Source: Clarireedia homoeocarpa
Lineage: Eukaryota > Ascomycota > Leotiomycetes > Helotiales > Rutstroemiaceae
Reading direction: 5' to 3'
NCBI GenBank assembly: GCA_001465935.1
Contig: LNKV01000003.1
Span: 502,363-566,362 of the forward strand
Length of the DNA stretch: 64,000 nucleotides
The notes beneath the pieces are model-generated. The model searched no databases, was not told the origin of the DNA, and saw nothing but the letters and a program-made list of their open reading frames with translations. The translations under genes and the position numbers were made by a program. Position 1 is the stretch's first letter; every line of letters begins with the position of its first letter. Below are positions 10,521 to 21,634 of the stretch, in pieces.

Positions 10521-11763
10521 ATGAACTCCCGGGGTATCTCTCCTCTATCCAGAGGGCCCGAGCAGTCGAAAACTTTAAATGAGAAGGAAGAGATCAGTCG
10601 TGCACAAGAATCAATGGCTATTTACACCTCAGAATTCAGTAGGTTTCCTAGATTCCCTCGGGAGATACAAGACATGGTCTGGCAAGCCTTTCTGGACGAA
10701 CCGCAGATCTTGATCCTTGAACCTCACGTCAGTCTCAGACTTGATGATGATATACAACTGGGTGAATCTGGCGTTTTTGACTCAGTGGATCTTGAAGCCT
10801 CGGAAATGGTGAACTGGCTTCTGAGCTTCAGGTTCAATTACCACACTCCAAGTATTGCGCGAGTTTGCAAGGACGCCAAACAAAGTAAACCCCCCTTTCT
10901 TATTTCCAGATTAAGCTATCGATTTAAACAATAAGCCTCCTAGACAAACTCTGAGCTAATGTTTACCTTCTGGCACAGTGGTCCTAAAAAGATCGATGGA
11001 GTTGTACAGTGGCTTTGATATCGACAGTGATGTAGCGCAGCCGGGAATGTGGAGGGTGGCATGCAATCTTGAGTTAGACACGATTTACCTTGATTGGGAG
11101 AAGCTGAAGTCTAACTACGATGGTGATTACTACGACACGAATCTCCCAATCTATTTCCTCGAACGCACTTTCGGGGACGGTTTTCACAACATTAGAAACC
11201 TCGCAATTCCAGCAAGCTTTCTGGGCGACGAGTTTTACACAGATGAAAGGGACCGAATTAGAGATTTCCTTACCAAATTCAAGGCAGTACAACATTTGAC
11301 ATTTATCGTCGCAGACTATACTTCAGAGCTACCCGCACAAAAGAGGGTAAATTTGGTATTTTCAAAGGAACTAATCGATGTCAAAAAGATGATGAAGCTT
11401 TACAGCATGCATCCAGGAGGTGTCGAGAGCGAAGTTGTTGCGCCACATCCTATGCTCGAACGCATAACACTTATCAATGCTGAGGAGATTCAGAAACAAA
11501 AGGATATTGAACTTGATTTTGATCGAGAAAGATACGGCATCCATCCAGACTTGGTCATTGACTATGTGGTTGTTATGTCCAAGAAGCAGGCTGATATCTT
11601 GGCTAGAAGGAAGACGAGATACTTTGACGCCAAGAAGGCGCTAGGTCTGGATGATGAGCACGCGGATCTTTGGGAAGATGTGAGCGACGATGATGTAGAA
11701 CAAGGGAACCAAGATCCGTGTGAGAGAGCTTCAGCGGATATGATAGTAGATGAAGGGGCATAG
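10521..11763 (+). CDS. 2EXR-domain protein (fungal, function unknown)
   Basis: Two exons, 10521-10884 and 10979-11763, giving 382 residues. The 2EXR domain is clear near the N-terminus: FSRFPRFPREIQDMVWQAFL, then EPQILILEPH. After the intron it continues with VLKRSMELYSGF, MWRVACNLELDTIYLDWE and HNIRNLAIPAS, the usual 'R...N...DT+Y.D' arrangement. The acidic C-terminus (DDEHADLWEDVSDDDVEQ) is low in complexity. Such proteins are numerous in filamentous ascomycetes, often in fast-evolving regions; no biochemical function is known to me. An internal Met at about 10614 just before the domain is an alternative start. It sits between two mobile-element relics. Confidence 0.8.
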
Positions 11764-11835
11764 GTACTTTTTCATTCGTGTATTTTCGTTGTTCCCTCTC
11801 GTTCTACACGCTAGGAAAGTGTACCATATTTGAAT

Positions 11836-12093
11836 AGACCTAGTAGGTGGGTTAGATCCGGCCCATCACCTAGTAGGTTGTCTAGTAGATTGCCAGGACT
11901 TAAAATGTGACTTTCACCTTTAGTAATACCTACTTTTACTCTAAGATACTCACTTATAATTTGTATTTAGGAGTTATAAGTGAGACTTAGTTATGTGTAA
12001 GTTATACCGGTATATTGGGTCCTTGGCAATCTACTGGGTACCCTATTGGGTGGGTTAGGGATTAGTTCTATTACTTACCCGGTCTACCGGTCT
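11836..12093. mobile_element. MITE-like long imperfect palindrome
   Basis: About 258 bp whose two halves are imperfect inverted copies. AGACC...GTAG begins each end, AGTAGATTGCCA recurs inverted (about 11892 and 12025), and the centre has a perfect 11-bp stem (CTCACTTATAA at 11949-11959, complement at 11974-11984). There is no ORF. Ends are approximate because the target duplication is not clear. Confidence 0.55.
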
Positions 12094-12323
12094 ATGGGGT
12101 CCCACGCCGCAGCCTAGTTATGCGTTTCGTGGACTAGTGGACAAAATTAATTAGACAGAGATAGCCTGTGGGGGAAAAAAGTATCTCGAGATCTTATCTG
12201 GAGCAGTATATGGTCAAAATATGTAAGAACGGATGGAGTTGAAGAAACCGACGGGGTGGGTCAAATCATTGGTCCAATGGAGTTTGGGAAGTTCGCGGCT
12301 CAGCCACGATCATCCAAGGTGCT

Positions 12324-12632
12324 ATGGTTGAAGTAAGTGAAATCTATTTCCTTCTATCTAATTTTCATTTCATCATTTGCGAATTTCTATCGTTAGTCGG
12401 TGTATCGCGTAGAAAGGAGGTTAGTGGAAATAAATAACAAGGTTGCGAGTCTGGAAAAGCAGGTCGTGGGCATGAATGAGACGGTCATCATTCAACAAGT
12501 AAGTTTATCCATGCCTTTACATTTTGAATGTTATTTAATGGGGAAGAAAAGACTAATAATGTATTTTAGCATGATATTCATATGAAAAAAGGGGGGGTGG
12601 GGGAGGGGAGGGGCATTGCCCTCTTCGTATGA
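12324..12632 (+). CDS. candidate three-exon micro-gene, coiled-coil-like, 57 aa
   Basis: Exons 12324-12332, 12397-12498 and 12570-12632 join in phase 0 through two consensus introns: GTAAGT...TTAG, and GTAAGT...TTTTAG with CTAAT branch-like sequence. The middle exon encodes YRVERRLVEINNKVASLEKQ, a clear heptad-rich helix. No family is recognised. The C-terminus is glycine-rich from a G tract and may be wrong. It could instead be a fragment of a larger decayed gene, or chance. Confidence 0.3.
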
Positions 12633-12764
12633 TTTATTGTTCGTGATTACGATGAGACGAGTGTCAGGATAATTTATTTTCCAGTAGATGAACAAATGCA
12701 TTTGCCAGCGCAATGCATAGTCCAAGATTGACAGAATAATTCACTCAATCATTAGCAATCAAAA

Positions 12765-14627
12765 CTACCTACAAATTCTTTCCTCGCCTTTACCCATACC
12801 AAAGTCCTTAAGAAATCTGCCCCAGACGGCGCCCTTTCCACTCTCTCCCACTGCAATCGACCACAACACCCTCGCTGCTCCATCCTCCCACCCAATTGGA
12901 CAATCATCATTCCAGCGACGAGCCACAACTTCTGGTGCTGCGCTCAAGTACCCTGGATCAACACTATTCATTGCAACTCTTCTTTTCCTCCATGCGGTAG
13001 CAGCTTCCGTCTCTGTGAGCATGTTGAGCGCCGCTTTGGTGAGATTCGTATGTACGTGATAGCCATTCTTATGCCTGTTCGTGGGTGTGGATTCGAAGAT
13101 CCCTTCACGTGCAGAAACGTTGATGATGTGTCCTAAGGGCTTTGAGGCTTGGTTCTTGTTCTCTCGCGGACCAGTTGATCCCATAAGAGGGAGGAATTCG
13201 CGAATTAAGATGAACGGCACGAACACATTGACTGAATGAGCAGAGATGACATCTTCATAAGGAATCTCGTACAAGTTTTGCACCCAAGAAGTTTTGGGTT
13301 CTTGTTCCGAAACGGACATAGACCGGTCAACGGTATCTAGGTCTTTATATCTTGATTTTATACGTTTCTGTTCGGTGTCGAATTGGAGGAGATTCGTTGT
13401 TTGTACCCCGCCTCTGATCCGTGGACTGTAACTTGTATCGAGTAACAGATTAATGGTAGAGTCTTCTGAAAGTTCTTTTTGTTCTTCTCCCTCGATGGCC
13501 TGGCTCTCCTGCCGAATTGAATCGGTCCATGTCTGTGCTGCGTTGTTGATTAGAATGTCTAACTTTGCCTCATCTCCCAGCCAGTCTCGTAGGACCCGTT
13601 TCACACCAGTGACCAGATGGAATACATCACCAGCTGCCCTGAAATCAGCCCCTATGATTTTCAGCCGTGGTTCCCACTCGGTAGAGTCTTTCTCCATTAA
13701 GTATCGTGCCACCGCATCTCGCGGATACCGTGAAGTAACGATGACTTTTGCACCGCATCGCAGAAGTCTCAGAGCAGTATGGTATCCGAGATTTATTCGT
13801 CCTCCTGTGACTAGAGCAGTTCGCCCATCTAGACGAAGAGCTTGGGGCAGCGAGAGTTCGCTCGACGCAAGGTTGAAGCTTCCACACGGTTTGCACATGC
13901 TTGGGTACTGTGGATGGGGTGTAACTAAGAGATATCGGCACAGGTAGCAATGTCTAAGGGTATCCGTTTTCTTTGTTATTTTGGCTTTGGAGACATTGAC
14001 TGGTCGATGGAGGCGATTGTTCAAATCATCGACCACCCGATGCAGTGGAGCATTCCCATTCATGTTAGAAATAGTTGGATTTTTAACACAAAAGTCAAGA
14101 ACTCTAAGTGCTGTCTCGATATCATCCTTTGAAGGTGGGCCATCACCATGAGTATCCACGGCATCCGGAAGAGTTCCACGTCCTGCTTGTGGAGCCATCT
14201 GATGAAGATACGCTCTGATGCCTTGTAACAATCCATCGTATTGCATATACCTGACTAATGATCTAGGAAATTTCGCATGCTCGGGATATAACTCGAGTGA
14301 TATTTTATCACCCAAATCACACTTGGACGACGGGAGATAAACTGCTAAGGGAGTAGGAAGGCCATTTGCCTGGCATGTCCTTTGGTCTTGACGTAGCTGC
14401 TGAGCTATCACCGAAGGGCTTTGCGTTTGGATATACTCCCGACAAGATTCTTCCGAATCAAACATTTCGGGACGATAAGCGCAGAACTGATTTTGTGCTT
14501 CTAAATATCGAGAAGACTTATAGACGAAGTTTGGATTTTTTTTATGCTGCCGTCGCCTACTGTAGGGGTCGTTGGGGCTTTTAGAACTATTCGTTAATGC
14601 AAATCCCCGGCACAGCCCACCGTGCAA
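12765..14627 (-). CDS. SDR-fold oxidoreductase-like protein with N-terminal Cys4 motif
   Basis: A single open frame of 620 codons. The first ~230 residues are unusual and end in CYLCRYLL...MCKPCGSFN, a CX2C...CX2C zinc-ribbon-like pair. The Rossmann part follows: ALVTGGRINLGYHTALRLL, DILINNAAQTW, and GHIINVSAREG. The YxxxK region reads YHVHTNLTKAALNML: the Lys is kept, but the residue four before it is Thr, not Tyr. This HTN..KAALN pattern is, as I recall, shared by a fungal/protist SDR branch (SPCC663.06c-like), so it is probably a lineage trait rather than decay. Classical reductase activity is doubtful. The F-box-like gene starts 137 bp away on the other strand. Confidence 0.8.
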   Translation of the reverse strand: MHGGLCRGFALTNSSKSPNDPYSRRRQHKKNPNFVYKSSRYLEAQNQFCAYRPEMFDSEESCREYIQTQSPSVIAQQLRQDQRTCQANGLPTPLAVYLPSSKCDLGDKISLELYPEHAKFPRSLVRYMQYDGLLQGIRAYLHQMAPQAGRGTLPDAVDTHGDGPPSKDDIETALRVLDFCVKNPTISNMNGNAPLHRVVDDLNNRLHRPVNVSKAKITKKTDTLRHCYLCRYLLVTPHPQYPSMCKPCGSFNLASSELSLPQALRLDGRTALVTGGRINLGYHTALRLLRCGAKVIVTSRYPRDAVARYLMEKDSTEWEPRLKIIGADFRAAGDVFHLVTGVKRVLRDWLGDEAKLDILINNAAQTWTDSIRQESQAIEGEEQKELSEDSTINLLLDTSYSPRIRGGVQTTNLLQFDTEQKRIKSRYKDLDTVDRSMSVSEQEPKTSWVQNLYEIPYEDVISAHSVNVFVPFILIREFLPLMGSTGPRENKNQASKPLGHIINVSAREGIFESTPTNRHKNGYHVHTNLTKAALNMLTETEAATAWRKRRVAMNSVDPGYLSAAPEVVARRWNDDCPIGWEDGAARVLWSIAVGESGKGAVWGRFLKDFGMGKGEERICR

Positions 14628-14763
14628 TGACTCATTATCCGTTATATTTTTACGTCAAGTGAACAGTTGAAAAAATCGTCAGTTGCACGAGATAAAAGTC
14701 GACGAATATGAAGAACTGGACTCTGCGTCGGTATCTGTTTGCGCAAGCATTGCAAAATCTACA

Positions 14764-16044
14764 ATGATGGATGTAAATGCTTGGTCAATGCCATGGCCGG
14801 CCGAGAAGACTCCAATCTTGATTCAGTTCCTTCCAAAACTTCCCCGCGAGCTTGTTCATAAAGTCGTGGACGACCTACCGATAATAAAGGTTTTACGAAT
14901 ACTTTGCTACAAGATCGACTACCTCAACGAGTGTGTTTTGACGCATCTTCATTATCGAAAACTATTCTCGTCCTCGCAGGATATCTCGCTGGTTGTAGCA
15001 TATTTTTGCCTTTTCCGCGAAACGAGATTGTTTACTCGGAGCCCCCTGGCACCACCACATTCTCTGCTAGCACAAATTCTGGGACCGCACATTTCAACAA
15101 GTCTAAGAGACATCATTGAGATTCTTCAAACAGGAGTCATCGCCATTCGAAGTTGCCTCGATAATTCTAGACTAGACCTCGATCTTCTCACCAAATACGA
15201 GCGTTTTCCCCCTCCACTACTTGTCGATCCTTTCGCAAATGCTACCCAATGGCTGCAACATGCTTGGAATTACTGGCAGTGGGTCAAGGACGCAAAGTTG
15301 AACCTCAATGCCCGAAAGGCAGACCAGCTCAAACTCGCCACAAACTTGGTTGAGAGATATCCTCATATGGTCAAGCAAGCTATGGATCCTCGCGAAGACG
15401 TGACAGTGTGTAATGCATCACACGTCGCCAGCCAACTCAGAGCACGTACAGGAAAAATTCTTCGTGATCGAAGGCTGACGAATGGCTGTCCTGGATCACT
15501 GAAAGCACCGTCTTATCTGATAGAACTAGTACCGCAAAACCAATACCTATGGTTACTGCTTGATACGTTGGAGAAACATCCATTCTATATGGAGAGCTCT
15601 GGACTCGAAGATAGTTTTCAAAGGATGGCGCTAGAGCCACAATCTCTATACTTGACTTTGGACAAAGTTCCACTTCTTGTAACGGCGGAGAGGAAGGAAA
15701 GTGACTTTCAATATCCAGAAGAAATAGCTGGTCAGATGCGAACCGTGTTAGAAGGGCTAGTGTATATCTACGCGGAGGATGATGTGACCGTCCCTCGCAT
15801 TCAATGGGAACCAGACGTTCTCGATCTGGGTTCGAATCATAGCAGCAAGGCTGGAGGGAAGAGATGGCCGAGGTTTCTGGTCGAGAAAAACACGCAATAT
15901 CCCGGTATGCCATCAGTGCGGGAGATTGCCACTGCCCAGAAGCTGAAGCCTCTTGATGGGAGGGAGTATGAATGGTTGGAATCATTCTTGAAGACAGTTA
16001 CCTGGATGGAGGAGAAATTTGGACCAACCAAAAAGACTTGCTAG
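14764..16044 (+). CDS. F-box-like hypothetical protein
   Basis: A single exon of 426 codons from the ATG at 14764 (a second ATG follows directly). The upstream open frame to 14683 has no ATG. Near the N-terminus, FLPKLPRELVHKVVDDLPII then KVLRILCYKIDYLNECVL fits the F-box-like helix pattern 'LP.EL...+...L......L.' common in fungi. The remaining ~350 residues are mostly helical with no domain I recognise. Such proteins may serve SCF ubiquitin ligases, but only the weak F-box suggests this. It is divergent from the SDR-like gene over a very short shared promoter (14628-14763). Confidence 0.7.
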   Translation: MMDVNAWSMPWPAEKTPILIQFLPKLPRELVHKVVDDLPIIKVLRILCYKIDYLNECVLTHLHYRKLFSSSQDISLVVAYFCLFRETRLFTRSPLAPPHSLLAQILGPHISTSLRDIIEILQTGVIAIRSCLDNSRLDLDLLTKYERFPPPLLVDPFANATQWLQHAWNYWQWVKDAKLNLNARKADQLKLATNLVERYPHMVKQAMDPREDVTVCNASHVASQLRARTGKILRDRRLTNGCPGSLKAPSYLIELVPQNQYLWLLLDTLEKHPFYMESSGLEDSFQRMALEPQSLYLTLDKVPLLVTAERKESDFQYPEEIAGQMRTVLEGLVYIYAEDDVTVPRIQWEPDVLDLGSNHSSKAGGKRWPRFLVEKNTQYPGMPSVREIATAQKLKPLDGREYEWLESFLKTVTWMEEKFGPTKKTC

Positions 16045-16679
16045 CTTTGTACAGTACAAGTAAAAGTGCCTGTGTACAACACGGACTGCTCGAGCAATAC
16101 CACCAGCTTACCCACCGTGTGTACAACAATCACCACCCCCCCCCCCCCCCCCAACAAAAAAAGGGCCCCAAATATGTTGAACACAATGCTAGTCGTAGAT
16201 TGTGAGCTTGTTAGACATCAATCCATTCTTAAATGCCACAAAATACTTTGACTCCCGTATCTTTCCTACTCCAAATCCCCAAGAGGCAACATCTTATTCA
16301 AAAAAAATTTGGTATTCTGCTCCTATGTGAACAGTCTTGAAGACCTCCTGGAACTGCCAGTATCTGAGAGCGACACGACTTACTTCAGTCCCGATTTAGA
16401 CACTTTGGTCTTTCCTAATTCCGGCCCCCTTGAGTACCATCATCCGATCCAAGCCTAGAAACGTGGTCACTAGATTCATGGACTGAGTTCTGCGAGACTG
16501 TACGATCTCTTGAAGTTTAAACTATCGTGTGTAATAGGCGGATGCGGACCGAAGAGTATTTAAGGATACGTTCGAAGGGCGAGCAATGGAAAGATGAATA
16601 CCACGTTCCCCTTTGACAGTTCAAAATTCTCAAAACCATCGCGTTCCATTCCTTCTAATCTGATACGCCAAACTTTGGG
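16045..16679. other. intergenic with a C17 tract
   Basis: Downstream of the F-box-like gene. It holds an uninterrupted run of 17 C (16136-16152) followed by an A-rich stretch. No gene seen. Confidence 0.6.
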
Positions 16680-17120
16680 GTGGCCACCCGTAGAGCAAAA
16701 GCAAGAAAGTCTAGCAACCATGGGAGGAGCCATATTCTCAATATCCTACTCGATCCTAATAGTAATCCTGACTACCCGAAAACCAAATTGGATACTTATT
16801 ACCCATATAAGATGCAATTGGCACACTCGCTGATAACCCACACAGATTGGGAAGACATTTTTATCGTGGGTCATATCATCCTTGGACCGAGTCAGATACA
16901 GAAGAAAGTGGTGATGGGTTCGGATGGGGAGAACCAGCGACTTGTGAAGAAACAAGACTTCCAGATGGTATTTTCTGAGTTCATAACACAATATCTCGGA
17001 AATTCGAAACGGTCATGTCTGGCAGGAGACCTCGCTTTGGCAGGGAGCTTCTATGTCCTCAACACCTCTTGGATATTGATACGTTTCTGTTCTACCTTCT
17101 CCTATCCTTATCATCCCTGA
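16680..17120 (+). CDS. hypothetical ORF, 146 aa, doubtful
   Basis: An open frame that includes THTDWEDIFIVGHIILGPSQ and LVKKQDFQMVFSEFITQYLG. Composition is protein-like in the middle, but I recognise no family and no signal peptide. A second frame (16594-16833) overlaps it. It may be a single-exon gene of unknown role or a chance frame. Confidence 0.2.
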   Translation: MATRRAKARKSSNHGRSHILNILLDPNSNPDYPKTKLDTYYPYKMQLAHSLITHTDWEDIFIVGHIILGPSQIQKKVVMGSDGENQRLVKKQDFQMVFSEFITQYLGNSKRSCLAGDLALAGSFYVLNTSWILIRFCSTFSYPYHP

Positions 17121-18118
17121 GGGTTAATCTTATGACATACGTCCATCTTCCCTCCAAGCTTTCTCAATCAATCACATATCATTTCTGCTCTCAAATCCAA
17201 GACGATATGTTCAGCCAAATCGCAAGTTCGCAACGCTTCACTCCTTACGCCGAGGGCCGGGAAGACGCAATAGCCCGCTGATGAAGAATCTTCCATTACG
17301 GCGCATCGAAATAACCACCAGACCGCATATAGACCTTTCATTGTCAGTTTTTGATATCCGAAACATTTGCAAGAAATGTAGTCCTCGCATCTGAAACAAA
17401 CGCCAGAACAATAAATGGCAGAAACTGAAAGGATCTCACCACTTGGCTTCAATGAGCCTGCTGAACCATTTCGAATTATCTCCTCAAGCCGCTCCTTGAT
17501 AGGTAGTAAGTAACTCGACACGACCATATGGAACTCTGCCGCGCACTTATTATCTTCATTCACGGGTTATGCTTTCCATGCCGTATTACTGCATGGCACC
17601 GAACGTCCACAGGGCTGATTGCTGAATGATTCTAGAACGTGGCTGAAACAGGTGACAAAGACGAGAATACGGGTCTGTTGTGGATGGTGGCGAAGTGAAG
17701 ATCTCATGCATGCATAGCTTACTGTGTTCGCTCACTCATAACCATATCGTCGTGATACATGTACATTTGTTTCAGTTGTTTTTATTTGCTGTGATTTATG
17801 TAGCTAGCTTCTAGCTCTAGTATAAAACATTAAACAGTTAACTACATACATAGCCTCCTCCTTCGTCTTTGTCAGAATTCCGATTCTCTTCGTGAAACAA
17901 AAAGAGTTGCTCCAAAAGCCAGGCTGACTTGTGGAAGCAAGTGGTATCTTGAACATGCAACTGAAACAGATCACTGGTGTCAATCCCGTTCCGCAAACGC
18001 CACATATAACCTGACCATGACCGGGACTCCGATTTGCTCATTCGCTCGACCCATCGAGCGAGCGTAACAATAGTACAATAGAATACATTTCTTAGGAAAA
18101 CAATCGAAACTTCGCTCA
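17121..18118. other. intergenic with a weak minus-strand ORF
   Basis: On the minus strand, a frame from the ATG at 17527 (SSYLLPIKERLEEIIRNG) can be joined across a GT-AG interval (17391-17439) to end at 17344, giving 44 residues. Nothing else supports it. An ORF at 17838-18119 lies in the 3' flank of the rhodopsin-fold gene and looks non-coding. Confidence 0.35.
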
Positions 18119-19441
18119 CTACACGAAATTATCCCCCGGGCTCGGCCTTATCTCATCCTCTCTTCGTATCCTCACGCTCTGGATCTCTATATCTGTCGTG
18201 GCTTGTATCCACTTGTCGCCATGTATATTCGGATGATGTGAAGGCGGCGAGTTGACCTGATCAGTCGAGCTCGCCGTCGTGTTATCATAATTCTGCTTAA
18301 TATATGTCGCGCGACTTTTTCTCCGAAAGGAGCTCAAATGACTGTTGTTGCTGTATCCGGCGCCGCTGCTTCCGTAAGTGGGCGATTTGCCCGTTACATA
18401 TTTGTCCCAGAAGGGTTTGAGAGGCGGGATACTCCCACATACGATGATGACGAATAATTCAGAGCCGCTCCAAACAAGTAGATCGTAAGTTTTCCACGTC
18501 AAATCAGAATGTGCATTCAGTGAGCCGACATAAGTAGTTTTAACAATGCAGCAAATAGCAGCTCTGATAAGTCGTTAGCGCTTACACACTTCTTCGTAAA
18601 GAGCAATTTTGGAAATAGACAGCCGGGGGAAAGAGAGGGAAAAATTACATGAGTCCAAGACCGAGTAAAATGCACAGGTTTATGCGCTTTTTCATCTCCA
18701 TGTTCAGTCCGTAAATAACAGTAGCGGGCACAATAGCAAGTACCACATCTGCAGCACAGTTCTCGCCTATCAAATAGTGTCAGCAGGGGATCCTTCAGAG
18801 AATGTTGGTCTGTCAGATGTTGGATTAGAAGTACATACTTGCGGTAAAAATAGCAAATCGTGATTGTACCGATGGGTCCCAACACTTGTGCGGGATACTT
18901 GGATCCCATAACGCCCGTGGAGGGGAACATTGGACGTATGTAAAGATGCAATCCAATCCATTGATTATGGCTGTTGCTCCAATGACTGTATAGACTGCCC
19001 ATTTCCGCCACACGAAAGAGTCGCGACCAATGACTCGTAGAACAAGAAATCCGACAGCTGCCTTTCCAGTAATATAGGAGAAGACAATGATAACTTGGAG
19101 GATGTAGTTGAGTTTGGCGACCCTTAAACTCTCCTCCATAGTCAGGTAATGTAGATGTCGAAATCCTCCGAGGCTCCATTGTTTGGCCATCAGGCTGCCG
19201 TAGCATATGAAGAGGATCTAGATGCAGTATTAGAAGCTTGTCCGCTAGTACCAGAAACCAGAAAACTCACCAGAGTAAAGAGCATACACCAATCGTCCTT
19301 CCCCAAGTTCTTGATCATGTACCGGGCGTAGAATCTGGCAGCGACGATCAAAATCGCAATGCTTATTTGAACCATAACAATAATAGTCGCAGTCCTACCA
19401 CGATCCACATCTCCACCTGCCGGCTCGTCCATCACAGACAT
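18119..19441 (-). CDS. fungal rhodopsin-fold integral membrane protein (PTH11/SAT4-like)
   Basis: Four exons: 19441-19271, 19217-18839, 18766-18649, 18563-18119; the phases give 370 residues. The order of motifs is that of the fungal Rhodopsin_dom family: a luminal N-terminus, helix 1 with VAARFYARYMIKNLGKDDW, a helix 3 region with KLNYILQVIIVFSYITGKAA, the cysteine-containing loop CSPPRALWDPSIPHKCWDP, the DVVLAIVPATVIYGLNM helix, and ELFVIIVCGSIPPLKPFWD in helix 7. A Ser-rich cytosolic tail of about 100 residues follows. Seven membrane segments are expected. PTH11-like receptors can sense surfaces or hosts, but this member lacks a visible CFEM domain, so its function is open. Confidence 0.87.
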
Positions 19442-20878
19442 GATGGCTTGTCTTGGAGACCTTCAATACGAACAAATTGTTGATGTACCTCGTCGATATG
19501 AATTGTAACCGTCGACCTAAGCAATGAACGATCGAAGATCAATGACGACCAATTGAAAATCTGATCCGATCAGATAAAACCAGTTGATCAACAGATTCAA
19601 GGCGAGACCAGGAGACTGCACGGCACGGCATTCAACAACCGTGCAGAGAAATAAGTAATGAAGGGGTAGAATTTCCCTTTATTAGATGAAGGCCCCGCAA
19701 AGATCTAGATATTGGCATCGCAAGTCCCATTGCGAACGGATTCTTTTCCTTTTGACATGACTTACAGCTGACGCTACGATTTCCCATACCTACCCATTAG
19801 ACCTTCCTTCGGGCTTTACTCCACCTTTAGCATGGGCCTGGAAGAATGGGCGTCGCGTGGCGACAGGGGTTCAAGAATACACATTTATTTCAAAAGGATT
19901 CCTCCGTCATGCTGTCAATATTTGTAGTCCGTAATTGTAGCCTAGCTCTACGGCAACAAGCGAATCGTTGATGGGGGGGGCTGTGAGAAATCGTGAGGGG
20001 AAGAAAGAAGCCACAAGACTGCGTTGGTAAGTCCGACAGCATGCGTGAGCCGTGTGTGCATGTCCTGTAGATGCCAGTCTGCTGTTGCCTTTGGCCGTCT
20101 ACAGGACAACGAGGAAGGAAAAGCAGGAAAAGAAGAAAAAAAAGGAAAAAGGTTTAGCCTGCTTACATTTTGCGTAAATCGGCCTAGATACCGAGCGCAG
20201 CACAATCTTCTCTTCATTTTGTGCCAATAGTGGAGGTTGTTTTGTCCTTGGACGCCAATGGCATTCAGAATACGAGTCGCATAATAATTCTGTGGTAAGC
20301 ACAGATTTCTTTGCTGTCATAGCTGTGCGCCAATCGCAAATGCTGACCAACATCGAAAACTTGGCTCTCGAACCTCTACTTGTACCTTCGGAGGTACGAA
20401 GCTGTATGTAGACTTAGTTAAGTCAAATTGGGGCCTGTGTACGGCGAGAGAGTCTTGGGATTCTGATGACCTTCCTATTCGATTAGTATAAGCCTAAGTT
20501 ACTCTAAGCAGTTCAATTGTCCAGTTTTACGAGCGACATGTTCATCTCATCGTTGAATCGTGTCATAGCCTCCTGCGTAGTATTGATTGGCAATTGTACG
20601 TAGCATTCGTAACGATGTGGAAATTTGTTGATTGCTGCAGCGATCAAGAATAAAGCCTTGGGAATAGCCACTCTCGAAGCGCCAAATGATGATTTCTTGC
20701 AAAGACGGGTGTGAAAGGATTTATGATAAGGTTCGTTGCCCCCTCGATAAAGCGTTGGATCGCTGCACTGCTACTTTAAATAGCATGCACCCCTCCTAAA
20801 GATCGGAGGCACAACTTTCTCCATATGGATACCCAGACAGCTGGATGCGGAGTTACTGTATGGAATAGGCGATGAATA

Positions 20879-20969
20879 GATACTATCTCCCCCCATGAAT
20901 AAAGGTTAAATTTCTAGGTGGTAAGACACAGAAACAATTAACCTTTGTTCAAAAGGGGGGGATAGTATC
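20879..20969. repeat. 91-bp inverted-repeat element
   Basis: The left arm 20879-20909 (GATACTATCTCCCCCC...AAAGGTTAA) and the right arm 20938-20969 are imperfect complements over about 31 bp, around a 28-nt spacer. It has the size of a small foldback or hairpin element. No target duplication was found. Confidence 0.7.
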
Positions 20970-21634
20970 AACGAATGACAACCCCTTCACATGCATCGCT
21001 TATCCTTGTGCTACTAGATTACCAGGTGTGTACTACCGCAGCACAAATGGTGGGGGCGATTCATCAACCCATCTTTGTTCGAGAACACAACCTCCCCGGC
21101 CTGTTTCTCGCATTTTGCGCCCCTTATTGAGTAAACAGACTAGTGGACATCGCGAACATGCCATCTAGAGATTGATTCAGCAGACCCTTTTCTAATCCAC
21201 AGGCGCACTTACCGAGCCCTGAGAACAAAACCGAAGCTTACTCCTCGCAAGTGAACGAAGTTGGCCGAATTTTTCTTGCTGCAACATGTTCGCCTTGGGT
21301 GGTACTAAAGGATCGAAATGCATGCTGGGGTAATTCCCAGAACGCCCCAGAAGGTCGAAAGAATGATGACCTCTTAGTCCCTGCAACACATGTTATGTGG
21401 GATACATGCATGCATGTGCCTGTTGCACACATATCAGACGAGACATTTCATCTGCTGCTTGTTGATGACCAAGAAATATTCAAGGAGTTCGTGCATAGCG
21501 GCTCGTGCGGGAGCGGAGACACTAGATTGATTGCAACTAACCAACCCCTCTCTGAGTCAGAAATAGGGGAACGACAATAATGCTCAAAAGATCAATTGGA
21601 CAATGAAATTCTTACAACATCTCAGATTCGCCAG

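Noticed and set aside
9046..11824. 15-bp direct repeat GCTAGGAAAGTGTAC at 9046-9060 and 11810-11824, as a possible long-element flank
   Set aside because: A 15-mer match is expected by chance about once or twice in 64 kb, and nothing else joins the two sites.
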